Source: Methylocapsa acidiphila B2
GTDB taxonomy: Bacteria; Pseudomonadota; Alphaproteobacteria; Rhizobiales; Beijerinckiaceae
DNA: 64,000 nt
Reading direction: 5' to 3'
NCBI RefSeq assembly: GCF_000427445.1
Contig: NZ_KE386496.1
Span: 1,601,585 to 1,665,584, forward strand
Shown: positions 17,929 to 26,936 of the stretch, piece after piece
Numbering within the stretch: the first letter of the stretch is position 1
How the letters are laid out: every line of letters starts with the position of its first letter
The notes under the pieces: model-generated
What the model was told of the DNA's origin: nothing
What the model saw: only the letters and a program-made list of their open reading frames with translations
Database searches by the model: none
Translations under genes and position numbers: made by a program

Positions 17929-18441
17929 ATGAAGATACGTGCCTTTGGCGCGGCGCTTATGCTGCTCGCGGCGCTCAGCCTGTCCACGATCGTCCAAGCG
18001 GCTACGCTCCCCTCTACGACCTTCCAAATCATCGGAAACGTGACGACCCCGACCACTTTTGACATCAGGAAGCTTCAGACCTTCGCGCCGGTCAACCAGA
18101 ACGTGACCTATTTCACAGGCGGCGGCGTCGTTAGCCAAACTTTCACGGGATCTCTGCTTTGGGACCTGCTGCAATATGTCGGCATTAAGCTGGATTCGAC
18201 CATCAAGAACGACATTCTGCACCAGATCGTCATCGTCACCGGCAGCGATGGCTATGTTTCCGTTTTCGGCGGCGGCGAGATCGCGCCGAATTTTGGCGGC
18301 GATCAGATCATCGTGGCCTATGGCGTGAACGGGCAAACGCTGGGAAGCGATGGCTTTGCCCGCATCGTCGCGCCAGGAGACAAGCAAGGCGGCCGTTTCG
18401 TCTCGAATATCGTCAAGATCGAAGTCAGAAACATTCCGTAG
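17929..18441 (+). CDS. Secreted protein with a sulfite-oxidase-type (molybdopterin-domain-like) fold
   Basis: The 170-residue protein has a signal peptide cleaved after VQA near residue 24. The rest follows the short oxidoreductase molybdopterin-binding domain pattern. It has a leading IIGNVTTPTTFDIRKLQTF, TFTGSLLWDLLQYVGI, GSDGYVSVFGGGEIAPNFGGDQIIVAYGVNGQTL, then FARIVAPGDKQGGRFVSNIVKIEV. The conserved cysteine that ligates molybdenum in sulfite oxidases is missing, as in most of these small periplasmic relatives, so catalysis is doubtful. The function is unknown. Confidence 0.7.
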   Translation: MKIRAFGAALMLLAALSLSTIVQAATLPSTTFQIIGNVTTPTTFDIRKLQTFAPVNQNVTYFTGGGVVSQTFTGSLLWDLLQYVGIKLDSTIKNDILHQIVIVTGSDGYVSVFGGGEIAPNFGGDQIIVAYGVNGQTLGSDGFARIVAPGDKQGGRFVSNIVKIEVRNIP

Positions 18442-18591
18442 ACGGCAAGCGTCGCAACGCGCGATCCTGCTTTCTCAAAGCAGCGACGGCGACGCCCAAT
18501 CGCCTGCTTAAAGGCCTCGGACGACTCGATCGCCGGGGCTTTCATCATCAATCGCCGCGCGTCCTAGTGAAAGGCGCAGGCTCGGCCAGCT

Positions 18592-19116
18592 TCAGCGCTT
18601 CTGTTCTTCCAAAGATTGCGAGCCGAACAAATGGCCGAACGTCTCGACCACTTTTTCATAGACTGGCCTCTTAAAGGGAATGATAAGCTCCACGAGGCGG
18701 CTCGCTTGCTCCCATCGCCAAGCGTCGAATTCCGGCTTCTGCCCTCCGGCAGGCGTTTCGATGTCGATCTCGCTTTCCTCCCCCTCGAAGCGTAGGGCGA
18801 ACCATTTTTGGCGCTGTCCCTGAAACCGGCCTTTCCAGGACTTCCGCAAATATTCCTGCGGGAGATCGTAAGTGTACCATTCGGGCGACTCGGCGAGCAG
18901 CGTCGCGGAAAGAACATTCGTTTCTTCCCGTAGTTCGCGCAAAGCCGCATGATACGGTTCCTCGCCAAAGTCGATCCCACCTTGCGGCATCTGCCATTCA
19001 TGGCCCTGGCGCAGATGATGCGGCGTCCGCTTGCTGCGCCGCCGGCCGACGAAGACCAAGCCGTCGCGATTGAGCAGCATGATACCGACGCAGGGACGAT
19101 AATTCTCGAATTGCAT
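18592..19116 (-). CDS. rppH: RNA pyrophosphohydrolase (Nudix)
   Basis: The protein of about 174 residues begins MQFENYRPCVGIMLLNRDGLVFVGRRR, the usual RppH N-terminus. It carries the Nudix box GGIDFGEEPYHAALRELREET, then WYTYDLPQEYLRKSWKGRFQGQRQKWFALRFEG. RppH removes pyrophosphate from 5-prime triphosphorylated RNAs and so starts mRNA decay by RNase E. I chose ATG 19116, which has GAGG upstream, over the open frame extending to 19197. It lies downstream of ctpA on the same strand, in the order usual for this order of bacteria, but a terminator at 19486-19512 separates them. Confidence 0.92.
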   Translation of the reverse strand: MQFENYRPCVGIMLLNRDGLVFVGRRRSKRTPHHLRQGHEWQMPQGGIDFGEEPYHAALRELREETNVLSATLLAESPEWYTYDLPQEYLRKSWKGRFQGQRQKWFALRFEGEESEIDIETPAGGQKPEFDAWRWEQASRLVELIIPFKRPVYEKVVETFGHLFGSQSLEEQKR

Positions 19117-19485
19117 CGTCAGATGACCTCGCGCCTCGTCCTCAAAGTGAACCGGCCCTCCATTGACATAGAGATGATTCAGGCGTGGAGCCCGCAATCA
19201 CCGTGCGACAAATCGCGCCGCGCCGGAACAACCCTTCAGCGCAGCATCTTCGCATATGACGCGCTCGCGTCGATCTCGCCAGTCCACCAACTAAGACGGC
19301 GCTGCAACTGCAGGACGAAAAGCGCCTCCAAAATCTACTCTCATGACGATCATTGATCCGAATCGCCGATTCCCGCAAGGCTTTGGATCGATTTCGCGTC
19401 TGCTGGCGGAAAGGAGAAATGGCCGCCCACGAAACCCAGCCGCAGACAGCAAAGGCGCGACGAACCGAAGCGGAAAAAATTAAAA

Positions 19486-19512
19486 GGACGTCGGATCAAC
19501 GATCCGACGTCC
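19486..19512 (-). terminator. Rho-independent terminator of the envC-ctpA operon
   Basis: On the minus strand GGACGTCGGATC pairs perfectly over 12 bp with GATCCGACGTCC around a 3-base loop. It is followed by TTTTAATTTTTT. It lies 45 bases beyond the ctpA stop. Confidence 0.92.
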
Positions 19513-19556
19513 AAAGCAGCAAGCGCGTCCGCAGAGCGCGCGAAAGAGCTCGAGCC

Positions 19557-20900
19557 TCAGTTCTGAGCCTTCACAGGCTCATTGACAGGGGCAGCGGTGA
19601 CTTTATTCGACGCCTTGGGGCCGTTGCGCAAAATGTCGAGCGCGGCGGCCAATTGCTTATCGTCTTTGGCGTTCGGCGGCACATAGGCTTGCGATCCGCC
19701 CTTCTCATCTTCGCCGTTCTTCAGATGGCCCTTGAGCGACGCTTCGCCCTTTGTGTCATCCTTGCCCTTGAACTCGTCCGGCACGTCCTGCAGGACGATC
19801 ACGTCCGGATCGATGCCCTTGGCCTGGATCGAACGGCCCGAAGGCGTGTAATAGCGCGCCGTCGTCAACCGCACCGCGCCATTGTTCTGGCCAAGCGGGA
19901 TGATCGTCTGCACAGACCCCTTGCCGAAGGAACGCGTGCCGAGAACGGTCGCACGCTTATGGTCCTGCAAAGCGCCGGCGACGATCTCCGAGGCCGAGGC
20001 CGAACCGCCATTGATCAGGATCACCAGAGGCTTGCCTTTGGAGAGATCGCCCGGACGGGCGTTATAGCGCATCGATTCCTCGGCGTTGCGCCCGCGCGTC
20101 GAGACGATCTCGCCGCGGTCGAGGAAGCAATTGGCCACGGCGATCGACTGATCGAGCAAGCCGCCCGGATTGTTGCGCAGATCGAGTATATAGCCCTTGA
20201 ACTTGTCGGCCGGGATTTCCGACTGGAACTTCAGCATGGCGTTGCGGACGCCTTCGAAGGTCTGCTCATTAAACTGGGTGATGCGGATATAGCCGACGTC
20301 GTCGCCTTCCTGATGCTCGCGAACAGATTTGATCTGGATCACGGCGCGCGTGAGCTTGACGTCCTGCGGGTCCTTGTTCGCGCCGCGAAGTATCTTCAAG
20401 GTCACGGCGGTGTTCGGCGCGCCGCGCATCTTGTCGACGGCCTGGTTCAGGCTCAGGCCCTGCACGTTTTCCTCGTCGATGGCGGTGATGATGTCGCCAG
20501 ACTGGATTCCGGCGCGCGAGGCCGGCGTGTCGTCGATCGGCGTCACGACCTTGATCAAGCCGTCTTCCTGCGTCACCTCGATGCCGAGCCCGCCGAACTC
20601 GCCGCGGGTCTGCACTTGCATGTCGCGGAAGCTCTTGGCGTCCATATAGCTCGAATGCGGATCGAGCGAGCCCAGCATGCCGTTGATCGCCGCCTCGACA
20701 AGCTTCTGCTCATCGGGCTTCTCGACATAATCCGAGCGGATTTTCTCGAACACGTCGCCGAAGAGATTGAGATTGCGATAAGTGTCGGAGGCGGCCGCCT
20801 TGGCCGATCCCTCCGGAAAGAGCCAGGCCGTCTTTGTCTCGAACGCAACGAGGGACGCGCCCAATGCCGCGCCGAGAACTACGAGAGAGACTTTCCGCAT
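19557..20900 (-). CDS. ctpA: C-terminal processing peptidase, S41 family
   Basis: The protein of 447 residues has a signal or anchor (MRKVSLVVLGAALGASLVAF) and a PDZ domain (GGLGIEVTQEDGLIKVVTPIDDTPASRAGIQSGDIITAID). The S41 core follows, with YILDLRNNPGGLLDQSI, the nucleophile Ser in NGGSASASEIVAGALQDHKRA and the general-base Lys in GTRSFGKGSVQT. CtpA trims periplasmic proteins and lipoproteins and helps control peptidoglycan hydrolases. The C-terminal 70 residues are charged and poorly conserved. ATG 20900 overlaps the envC stop as TAATG, so translation is coupled. Pairing with an EnvC-like activator fits a shared role in cell division and wall turnover. Confidence 0.95.
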   Translation of the reverse strand: MRKVSLVVLGAALGASLVAFETKTAWLFPEGSAKAAASDTYRNLNLFGDVFEKIRSDYVEKPDEQKLVEAAINGMLGSLDPHSSYMDAKSFRDMQVQTRGEFGGLGIEVTQEDGLIKVVTPIDDTPASRAGIQSGDIITAIDEENVQGLSLNQAVDKMRGAPNTAVTLKILRGANKDPQDVKLTRAVIQIKSVREHQEGDDVGYIRITQFNEQTFEGVRNAMLKFQSEIPADKFKGYILDLRNNPGGLLDQSIAVANCFLDRGEIVSTRGRNAEESMRYNARPGDLSKGKPLVILINGGSASASEIVAGALQDHKRATVLGTRSFGKGSVQTIIPLGQNNGAVRLTTARYYTPSGRSIQAKGIDPDVIVLQDVPDEFKGKDDTKGEASLKGHLKNGEDEKGGSQAYVPPNAKDDKQLAAALDILRNGPKASNKVTAAPVNEPVKAQN

Positions 20901-22291
20901 TATCCGCGAACCTTCTGTAATTCCGGCTTCGCCCACCATGGGCCCGGATCAATCGCCGCCCCGTCTTTACGAAATTCGATATAGAGGATGGGTTGGGCGG
21001 CTCCAAGAGCGACGGCCGCCGCTGTTCTGGCCGATCCATCGCCCATGACCGCAACGGGCTCGCCGGCGAGGATGAACTGCCCTACGTTTACGTTGATCCG
21101 GTCCATCCCCGCAAGAACTATATAGTAGCCCTGCCCCGCGTTGACGATCAAAAGTTGGCCATAAGTTCGATAGGGCCCGGCGAAAGCAACCCATCCGTCG
21201 CAAGGCGAGGCGACAATGGCCTCGGCCCTCGTCGCGACGAGCATCCCCTTCTCGGCCGCGCCGAACCCGTCTGGGGCGCCGAAACCCCGCTGCAGCGTTC
21301 CCGAGACCGGCATCGGCAGCAGGCCTTTCGTTTCGACGAAAGATGTCGCCGGCGCAAGCCTCGCGGGGTCCTTGAAGGGCGCCAGCGCCAATTTCCGCCG
21401 CGCCTCGGGCGATTTCGCGCTCTCGGCGGCTAGCCGCGCTTCATCAGCGCGCCGGGCCGCCTCCGCGCCCCGCGCCGCGGCCGCGACCTCGCTCTCCATC
21501 CGCGCGATGAGATCCTTCAGCGTGGCCGCCTGCTTGGCGAGTTCCATGGCGCGGTCGCGCTCGGCGCCGAGGGCCTTCTCGGCGGCCGTGAGCGCGGACT
21601 GACGCGCCCCGATCAGCGCCGCGAGGCGTTGACGATCGGCGCGAAGCTTCTCCGCATCGACGGCGAGCCCATCCTTCTCGATTGCAATGGATTGCCGCAG
21701 CTGCAGCAGGTCCGATAGATCGGCGGAAAGCGCCTCGGTTTCGGCGCGCATCTCAGGCAAGACAGCGCCGAGCAGCATAGAGGTCCGCACCGCCTGCAGC
21801 ATATCGTCCGGAGCCACGAGAAGCGCCGGCGGCGGCTTGCGGCCCATGCGCTGCAAAGCCGCCAGAACCTCGGCGATCACCGATCGGCGGCTCGCGAGAG
21901 AGCGTTTGATCGCCTCTTCGCCGCCCACGAGCGCATCGAGCCGCGCCTCGGCCTCGCCGATCTTGGCCTCGGTCCCCGCGACGCTTCGGGTGGTCTCGAC
22001 CAGCGCCGCCTCGAGCTTTCCACGATCGGTGCGGATCGCCGCGATCTCGGCCTCGATCTCGCGCCGCTGCGCCTCAGAGGCTTCGAGCGAATCCTGCATG
22101 CCGCGAAGCTCGACCTTATGGCTGCTGAGCTCAGAGGCTTTGTCGACGGCGTTTTGCGGCGCCGGCGGCGCGGCGAATGAGGCGGCCGCGAGCGGCGCCA
22201 GAGCCCAAGGCGCCCAGGAGGCCGCGCGAGCGAGCCGTCGGCTCGGCGCTGTCGTCGCTCGGCTGGAGTCGACCTCAAATCCTGTCGGCAC
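20900..22291 (-). CDS. EnvC-like murein hydrolase activator (degenerate M23 domain)
   Basis: An Arg-rich N-terminus and hydrophobic segment (export signal) is followed by a long coiled coil of about 230 residues (SSHKVELRGMQDSLEASEAQRREIEAEIAAIRTDRGKLEAAL and on). A C-terminal LytM/M23 domain comes last, with GTLQRGFGAPDGFGAAEKGMLVATRAEAIVASPCDGWVAFAGPYRTYGQLLIVNAG. The zinc ligands HxxxD and HxH are replaced, as in EnvC, so it activates amidases rather than cutting wall itself. The start is uncertain: GTG 22291 gives a compact signal, while a TTG at 22372 would extend it by 27 residues. Its stop overlaps the ctpA start. Confidence 0.88.
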   Translation of the reverse strand: MPTGFEVDSSRATTAPSRRLARAASWAPWALAPLAAASFAAPPAPQNAVDKASELSSHKVELRGMQDSLEASEAQRREIEAEIAAIRTDRGKLEAALVETTRSVAGTEAKIGEAEARLDALVGGEEAIKRSLASRRSVIAEVLAALQRMGRKPPPALLVAPDDMLQAVRTSMLLGAVLPEMRAETEALSADLSDLLQLRQSIAIEKDGLAVDAEKLRADRQRLAALIGARQSALTAAEKALGAERDRAMELAKQAATLKDLIARMESEVAAAARGAEAARRADEARLAAESAKSPEARRKLALAPFKDPARLAPATSFVETKGLLPMPVSGTLQRGFGAPDGFGAAEKGMLVATRAEAIVASPCDGWVAFAGPYRTYGQLLIVNAGQGYYIVLAGMDRINVNVGQFILAGEPVAVMGDGSARTAAAVALGAAQPILYIEFRKDGAAIDPGPWWAKPELQKVRG

Positions 22292-22458
22292 GTGACTCGT
22301 TTCGGTTCGCCATCGAATCGACAATGAATCCGGAAAATGGCCGCAACGGGGCGCCGCGGCCGATTCCTCCAATTTGGCGGCGTGCAGCTATGCCCTAATT
22401 GATCCTGTTTAATGTGCGGAAGGTTAGGCAGCGCTGCATTCGGGCGCACAGCGCCCGA

Positions 22459-22941
22459 TCAATCGCGATGATAGGGGTGATTGGAAAGGATGGTCGCCGC
22501 GCGATAGATCTGCTCGGCGGCGAGAATGCGGGCGATCTGATGCGGAAAGCTCATCCGTCCGAAAGAGAGAACCAGCGCGGCCGAGGCGCGAAAGCTCTCC
22601 GCCAGCCCATCCGGCCCGCCGATGACGAACCCCAGGCCGGCGACGCCCTCGTCGCGCCGCCTGCCGAGATCGGCGGCGAAATCGCGGCTCGAGGCGAGCT
22701 TGCCGCCCTCGTCGAAGGCGATCACCGCGGCGCAAGGCGCGAGCAAGGCGCGCAAGGCCTTGGCCTCTTCCTCCTTGCGATCGTCGGCGCGGCGGGCGCG
22801 ACTTTCCTCGATCTCGCGGACTTCGAGCGCGGTGAAGCCGATCGCGCGACCCGCCGCCGCCGCCCGCTCCACATAACGCAGGGCGAGCTCACGCTCAGGG
22901 CCCGCCTTGGCCCGGCCGACGCAGGCCAGCATGAGACGCAT
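22459..22941 (-). CDS. rlmH: 23S rRNA (pseudouridine1915-N3)-methyltransferase
   Basis: The 160-residue protein begins MRLMLACVGRAKAGPERELALRYVERA, has AVIAFDEGGKLASSRDFAADL and the SAM-binding trefoil-knot part FVIGGPDGLAESFRASAALVLSFGRMSFPHQIARILAAEQIYRAATILSNHPYHRD. These are the RlmH hallmarks. It methylates pseudouridine 1915 in helix 69 of 23S rRNA. I chose ATG 22941, the family start. A GTG at 22953 adds four residues. It follows rsfS by 29 bases on the same strand. Confidence 0.95.
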   Translation of the reverse strand: MRLMLACVGRAKAGPERELALRYVERAAAAGRAIGFTALEVREIEESRARRADDRKEEEAKALRALLAPCAAVIAFDEGGKLASSRDFAADLGRRRDEGVAGLGFVIGGPDGLAESFRASAALVLSFGRMSFPHQIARILAAEQIYRAATILSNHPYHRD

Positions 22942-22970
22942 CGGCCAAACCACTTATCAAATGTGGAAGC

Positions 22971-23300
22971 TCACCCGGCGCGGCGCTCGCCCGGCCGGTC
23001 CATGCCCCACATTTTTTCGAGATTGTAGAATTGCCGGACCTCGGGCTTGAAGATATGGACGATGACGTCGCCGCCATCGACCAAAACCCAGTCGCAATTC
23101 TGCAGGCCTTCGACGCGGGGCGCAGTCGCGCTGTTTTCCTTGAACGCCTTGATGACGCGGTCGGCGATCGCCCCGACATGAATGTTGGAGCGGCCGGTCG
23201 CGACGATCATCGTGTCGGCCAAGCTTGTCTTGCCGTGCAGGTCGATGGAGACGATGTCTTCGGCTTTGGAATCGTCGAGACAGGTCAAGATGGTCCGCAC
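22971..23300 (-). CDS. rsfS: Ribosomal silencing factor RsfS
   Basis: The protein has the RsfS/Iojap core LDDSKAEDIVSIDLHGKTSLADTMIVATGRSNIHVGAIADRVIKAFKE, then DWVLVDGGDVIVHIFKPEVRQFYNLEKMWG. RsfS binds L14 and keeps the subunits apart in starvation. GTG 23300 is the nearest standard start but has only a weak ribosome-binding site and trims the first helix. The same frame stays open upstream to 23397 without ATG, GTG or TTG. A CTG at 23384 sits eight bases after AGAGGA and would add 28 residues. The true start may therefore be CTG. nadD, the usual upstream neighbour, is absent. Confidence 0.93.
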   Translation of the reverse strand: MRTILTCLDDSKAEDIVSIDLHGKTSLADTMIVATGRSNIHVGAIADRVIKAFKENSATAPRVEGLQNCDWVLVDGGDVIVHIFKPEVRQFYNLEKMWGMDRPGERRAG

Positions 23301-23546
23301 GAGTGAGTCGGCCTCGAGCTCCGCCTGAGCTTGGACCGCGCGGCGCGGCTTGGGCGCCGCCCCTCTAAGAATCGTGGGTATCAGCGTTTCGATCCTCTAT
23401 GGGCGCCGATCGCAGGACCGGACGCCCGCTCAACATGACGCAGAATCGCGGAGATTTCAATTGGCGCGAAGGCAGGCGGCTTCTTAGCACAATCTTTAGC
23501 GGCATTGGCGGCAGTCCCACACGTCCGGCTCGGCTGCAATGGCGGT

Positions 23547-24386
23547 TTAGGCAAGCAATGACTTGATCCGCTCAGCGTCCTCCGGCGTCGCCGGATTATA
23601 GACCACCATGCTGAGATCCGTCCGGCCGTCGACCGCAAAGGCCGAGTATTCAAAGGCGAGCGGGCCGAGAACCGGGTGGCGTATGTGCTTGACGGCTCCG
23701 CCATGGGCGCCGCGGACGTCGTTGTCGCGCCACATCGCCCTGAACTCGGGACTGAGCTGGCGGAGTTCATCAACGAGAGGCTCAATCTCCGCCGAGGCGC
23801 CTGCACGAGCCGCCTCCGCCCGGAACGCGCCCACCACATGGCGCGCCACGCTCTCCCAGTCGTGTTGCATAGCTCGGGCGCGCGGGTCGAGGAAGATGAT
23901 GCGCAGGACATTGCGCTGATGCGGCGGCAACGAGCCATAGTCGCCCAGCATAACGGCAGCCGCCCGATTCCAGGCGACCACGTTCCAGATCGCCGTCCGA
24001 ATGAGCGCGGGGCTCGGGTCCAACGCGTCGAGGACGCGCTGCAGTCGCGGCGTGACGCCTTCGTTCTCCCGGTAGCGGGCCTCGGGCGGGCGCCCGAGGC
24101 CGAGCAGGAAGAGGTGTTCGCGCTCGACCTCTGTCAGCATCAGCGCGCGGGCGATGCGGTCGAGCACGTCGGCCGAGGGCGCGCCGCCGCGGCCTTGTTC
24201 GAGCCATGTGTACCAGGTTGGGCTGATGTTGGCGCGCTGCGCCACTTCCTCGCGGCGCAGGCCGAGGGTGCGGCGACGCTCCGACGGAAAGCCGAGAGCG
24301 GCCGGATCGAGCTTGGCGCGGCGGTCCCGCAAATAGGTCCCGAACAGGTTCTCGGTAGCCTGATTCTCGCTCATCCTGTTAGCCAT
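23547..24386 (-). CDS. XRE-type regulator with MmyB-like ligand-binding domain
   Basis: The 279-residue protein has an N-terminal Cro/XRE helix-turn-helix (LGLRREEVAQRANISPTWYTWLEQGRGGAPSADVLDRIARAL). An MmyB-like PAS-fold domain follows: PALIRTAIWNVVAWNRAAAVMLGDYGSLPPHQRNVLRIIFLDPRAR, with the typical GPLAFEYSAFAVDGRTDLSMVVYNPATPEDAERI at the end. This family controls adjacent oxidoreductase genes and often binds fatty-acid-like ligands. It is divergent from the epimerase gene at 24467, its probable target, across 80 bases. Confidence 0.9.
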   Translation of the reverse strand: MANRMSENQATENLFGTYLRDRRAKLDPAALGFPSERRRTLGLRREEVAQRANISPTWYTWLEQGRGGAPSADVLDRIARALMLTEVEREHLFLLGLGRPPEARYRENEGVTPRLQRVLDALDPSPALIRTAIWNVVAWNRAAAVMLGDYGSLPPHQRNVLRIIFLDPRARAMQHDWESVARHVVGAFRAEAARAGASAEIEPLVDELRQLSPEFRAMWRDNDVRGAHGGAVKHIRHPVLGPLAFEYSAFAVDGRTDLSMVVYNPATPEDAERIKSLLA

Positions 24387-24466
24387 TTTACTATGATAAG
24401 CTCACTACTTTACCAGAATACGACGCGAGCCGATATTTGCCTCGAACGAACCCTGGAGATCTGCTC

Positions 24467-25351
24467 ATGCGTGTTTTCGTCACCGGCGCAACCGGATTCA
24501 TAGGCATTCCCACCGTCAAGGAACTGATCGCCGCCGGACATATGGTTCTCGGCATGGCCCGTTCGGAGGAAGGGGAAAAATCCCTGGCGGCTCTCGGCGC
24601 GGATGTTCTTCGCGGTTCGCTTGAAGACCTTGACAGCTTGCGTCAGGGGGCAAGCGCTTCTGATGCCGTCATTCATCTGGCCTTCATCCACGACTGGTCG
24701 AAATTCGCGGAGAATTGCGAGATCGACCACCGCACCATTGAAGCCTTGGGTTCCGTTCTGGCAGGTTCCGACAGGCCCCTCATTGTTACAGGGGGGTTGG
24801 CGGGATTAGCTGGGCCCGGTCAGGTTGCGACCGAAGATGACGTGATATCGCCGGATTTCCCATTCCCCCGTGTTTCGGAACAGACGGCCCTATCGCTGAA
24901 GGGCGTCCGCGCCTCGGTCATGCGCCTTCCCCAAGTCCACGACCCGGTCAAGCAGGGTCTCATCATCCCTGCGATCGAGATGTACCGCGAAAAGGGCGTG
25001 TGCGCCTATATCGGCGATGGACGCAATCGCTGGCCGGCGGCGCATGTTCTCGACGTCGCGCGTCTCTACAGGCTGGCGATCGAAAAGGCTGAGCCGAACG
25101 CAAAATACCACGCCGTCGCGGAAGAGGGCGTCTCGATGCGCGATATTGCGGAAGCCATTGGTCGGCGCCTGAAGCTGCCGGTCAAATCTATCCCTGCGGA
25201 AGAGGCCAAGGCCTTTTTTGGCTGGCTCAGCATGTTTACCGCATTCGATATGCCCGCCTCCAGCGCGCAGACGCGGACACAGCTCGGATGGGAACCGACT
25301 GGACCTGGGCTGATCGCAGATCTTGAACAACTGCGCGTATCCGATAGTTGA
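24467..25351 (+). CDS. NAD(P)-dependent epimerase / extended SDR
   Basis: The 294-residue protein starts MRVFVTGATGFIGIPTVKELIAAGHMVLGMARS, the Rossmann glycine motif of extended SDRs. The C-terminal part YHAVAEEGVSMRDIAEAIGRRLKLPVKSIP with TRTQLGWEPTGPGLIADLE matches the epimerase/NmrA-like group that acts on small molecules rather than sugars. The classic YxxxK is not evident, so the chemistry is unclear. ATG 24467 has GGAG eight bases before it. It is divergent from the MmyB-type regulator and convergent with the MFS gene. Confidence 0.85.
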   Translation: MRVFVTGATGFIGIPTVKELIAAGHMVLGMARSEEGEKSLAALGADVLRGSLEDLDSLRQGASASDAVIHLAFIHDWSKFAENCEIDHRTIEALGSVLAGSDRPLIVTGGLAGLAGPGQVATEDDVISPDFPFPRVSEQTALSLKGVRASVMRLPQVHDPVKQGLIIPAIEMYREKGVCAYIGDGRNRWPAAHVLDVARLYRLAIEKAEPNAKYHAVAEEGVSMRDIAEAIGRRLKLPVKSIPAEEAKAFFGWLSMFTAFDMPASSAQTRTQLGWEPTGPGLIADLEQLRVSDS

Positions 25352-25382
25352 CGTTCGCAAGGAGGATCCGAGGCAAGGGCAA

Positions 25383-26609
25383 TCAGACCGAAGGTCGTGG
25401 TCCCGGGCGAGCCAAGGCGTAAATGGCCACGATCGCCGCAGCGAAACCTGAAGCCGCGCCGACGCCGAGGGCCCAGCGGGGGCCAAAATCGTCGGCGACC
25501 CAACCAACGAGCGGCGCGCCGATTGGCGTGCCCCCGAGCGCAATGCCGACGCGCAGCGCCATCACCCTTCCGCGCATGACGGGCTCGGTCGAGAGCTGCA
25601 TCAGGCTGTTCGTGGTGTTCGTGAAGGTCAAGGCGGACGCGCCAATGATGGCGAGCGCGCCGGCGAAGAACCAATAGCCGGATGCAAGAGCGGCCAGTGT
25701 GCAGCCGAGCCCGAAGACCCCGGCGCCGATCAGCAATAGGCCGAACCGCGGTCTATCGCGGCCGGCGCCCAACAACGCGCCCGCCACCGTGCCGATAGCC
25801 ATGATCGACGACAAAAGGCCGTATCCTCGTGCGTCGGCGTGGAACACGCTGACCGCCATCGTCGAGACGAAGATCGGAAAGTTCAGGCCGAAGGTCCCGA
25901 TCAGGAATAGCATGACCAGGATCGCCTTGAGGTCTGGGCGCCCCCACACATAGCGGAACCCTTCGGTGAAGCTTCCCTTGGCGCGGGGCGCCCTTGCGTT
26001 CGGATGAAGCTCGGCCACGCGCAGGAACGCGAGGGAGATCAGCACGGCGGCGAAGGAGACGCCATTGATGAGGAAGGCCCAGCCGGTCCCGATCCCGGCG
26101 ATGACCACCCCAGCGACGGCCGGCCCGATCATCTGCGCGGCGTTGAACGAGGTCGAGTTGAGCGCCACCGCATTGTGCAAGTCCTCGTCCCCAACTAACT
26201 CCGCGACGAAAGTTTGGCGCACGGGCGCATCGAAGGCCGCGGCGCTGCCGAACAAGAAAGCGAAGATATACACGTGCCAGAGTTGGACGACGTTGGCGAT
26301 GGTAAGCGCCCCCAGCGCCAGGGCGAGACCGCCCATCGCCGCCTGTGTTGCGACCAGAAGCTTACGCTGGTTGAAATGGTCGGCGGCGAAGCCCGTCCAA
26401 GGCAGGAGAAGAAGCTGCGGCCCGAACTGCAGCGCCATGACCAAGCCGACGGCCGAAGCGTCGTGATGCGTGAGCTGGGTGAACACTAGCCAGTTCTGGG
26501 CCGTCCGCTGCATCCAGGTGCCGACGTTGGAGATAAAGGCGCCGGCCGCCCAGATTCGAAAGTTGAAACCTCGGAGGGACCGCAAGACGCCCGAAAATGG
26601 GGCCTTCAT
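25383..26609 (-). CDS. MFS efflux transporter (EntS/TES-like)
   Basis: The protein of 408 residues has about twelve membrane segments and the MFS_3/TES pattern. It starts FNFRIWAAGAFISNVGTWMQRTAQNWLVFTQL, then AADHFNQRKLLVATQAAMGG, AAFDAPVRQTFVAELVGDEDLHNAVALNSTSFNAAQMIGPAVAGV, and TNTTNSLMQLSTEPVMRGRVMAL in the second half. Relatives export enterobactin or drugs. ATG 26609 overlaps the stop of the preceding small membrane protein as ATGA. It is the last gene of a marR-headed operon, which suggests inducible efflux. Confidence 0.9.
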   Translation of the reverse strand: MKAPFSGVLRSLRGFNFRIWAAGAFISNVGTWMQRTAQNWLVFTQLTHHDASAVGLVMALQFGPQLLLLPWTGFAADHFNQRKLLVATQAAMGGLALALGALTIANVVQLWHVYIFAFLFGSAAAFDAPVRQTFVAELVGDEDLHNAVALNSTSFNAAQMIGPAVAGVVIAGIGTGWAFLINGVSFAAVLISLAFLRVAELHPNARAPRAKGSFTEGFRYVWGRPDLKAILVMLFLIGTFGLNFPIFVSTMAVSVFHADARGYGLLSSIMAIGTVAGALLGAGRDRPRFGLLLIGAGVFGLGCTLAALASGYWFFAGALAIIGASALTFTNTTNSLMQLSTEPVMRGRVMALRVGIALGGTPIGAPLVGWVADDFGPRWALGVGAASGFAAAIVAIYALARPGPRPSV

Positions 26610-26935
26610 AGACGCTCCGGCAGGTTGCCGCCGTAGAAGCGGCCAAAGTGTCGGGCGGAAAAAAGCGCGATCAGGAGGGCGCCAGCGCCGCAGGCAAGGA
26701 CGTCGCCTGTGTTCTTCAATCCAAAATCGCCGACGCGACAGACGAGCAGATAGCCGATGACAATATTGAAAAAGCCCCAAAGAACGTTGACGGTCGACGA
26801 GGAGAGCCCCTGTCCCGGCGGCTTGGCGAACGGACTCTGGAACGACCTTCCCATCATGCCGCTGACGAAATGCGGGACCGCGTTCGCAAAGAACGCGCCG
26901 CCAAAGAAATAGGACAGGAGAGAAAGCCACGGCAT
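26606..26935 (-). CDS. Small membrane protein (3-4 helices), hypothetical
   Basis: The 109-residue protein is mostly hydrophobic, with segments near residues 4-22, 48-66 and 78-96 (LLSYFFGGAFFANAVPHFVSGMMG, VNVLWGFFNIVIGYLLV, VLACGAGALLIALF). The family is not named to my knowledge, but such proteins recur beside MFS genes. Its start follows the hydrolase stop by one base (TAAGATG) and its stop overlaps the MFS start, so the three are translated together. Confidence 0.75.
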   Translation of the reverse strand: MPWLSLLSYFFGGAFFANAVPHFVSGMMGRSFQSPFAKPPGQGLSSSTVNVLWGFFNIVIGYLLVCRVGDFGLKNTGDVLACGAGALLIALFSARHFGRFYGGNLPERL

Positions 26936-26936
26936 C

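Noticed and set aside
19353-20984. 543-residue plus-strand open frame
   Set aside because: It is the antisense shadow of ctpA and has no recognisable domain or ribosome-binding site.
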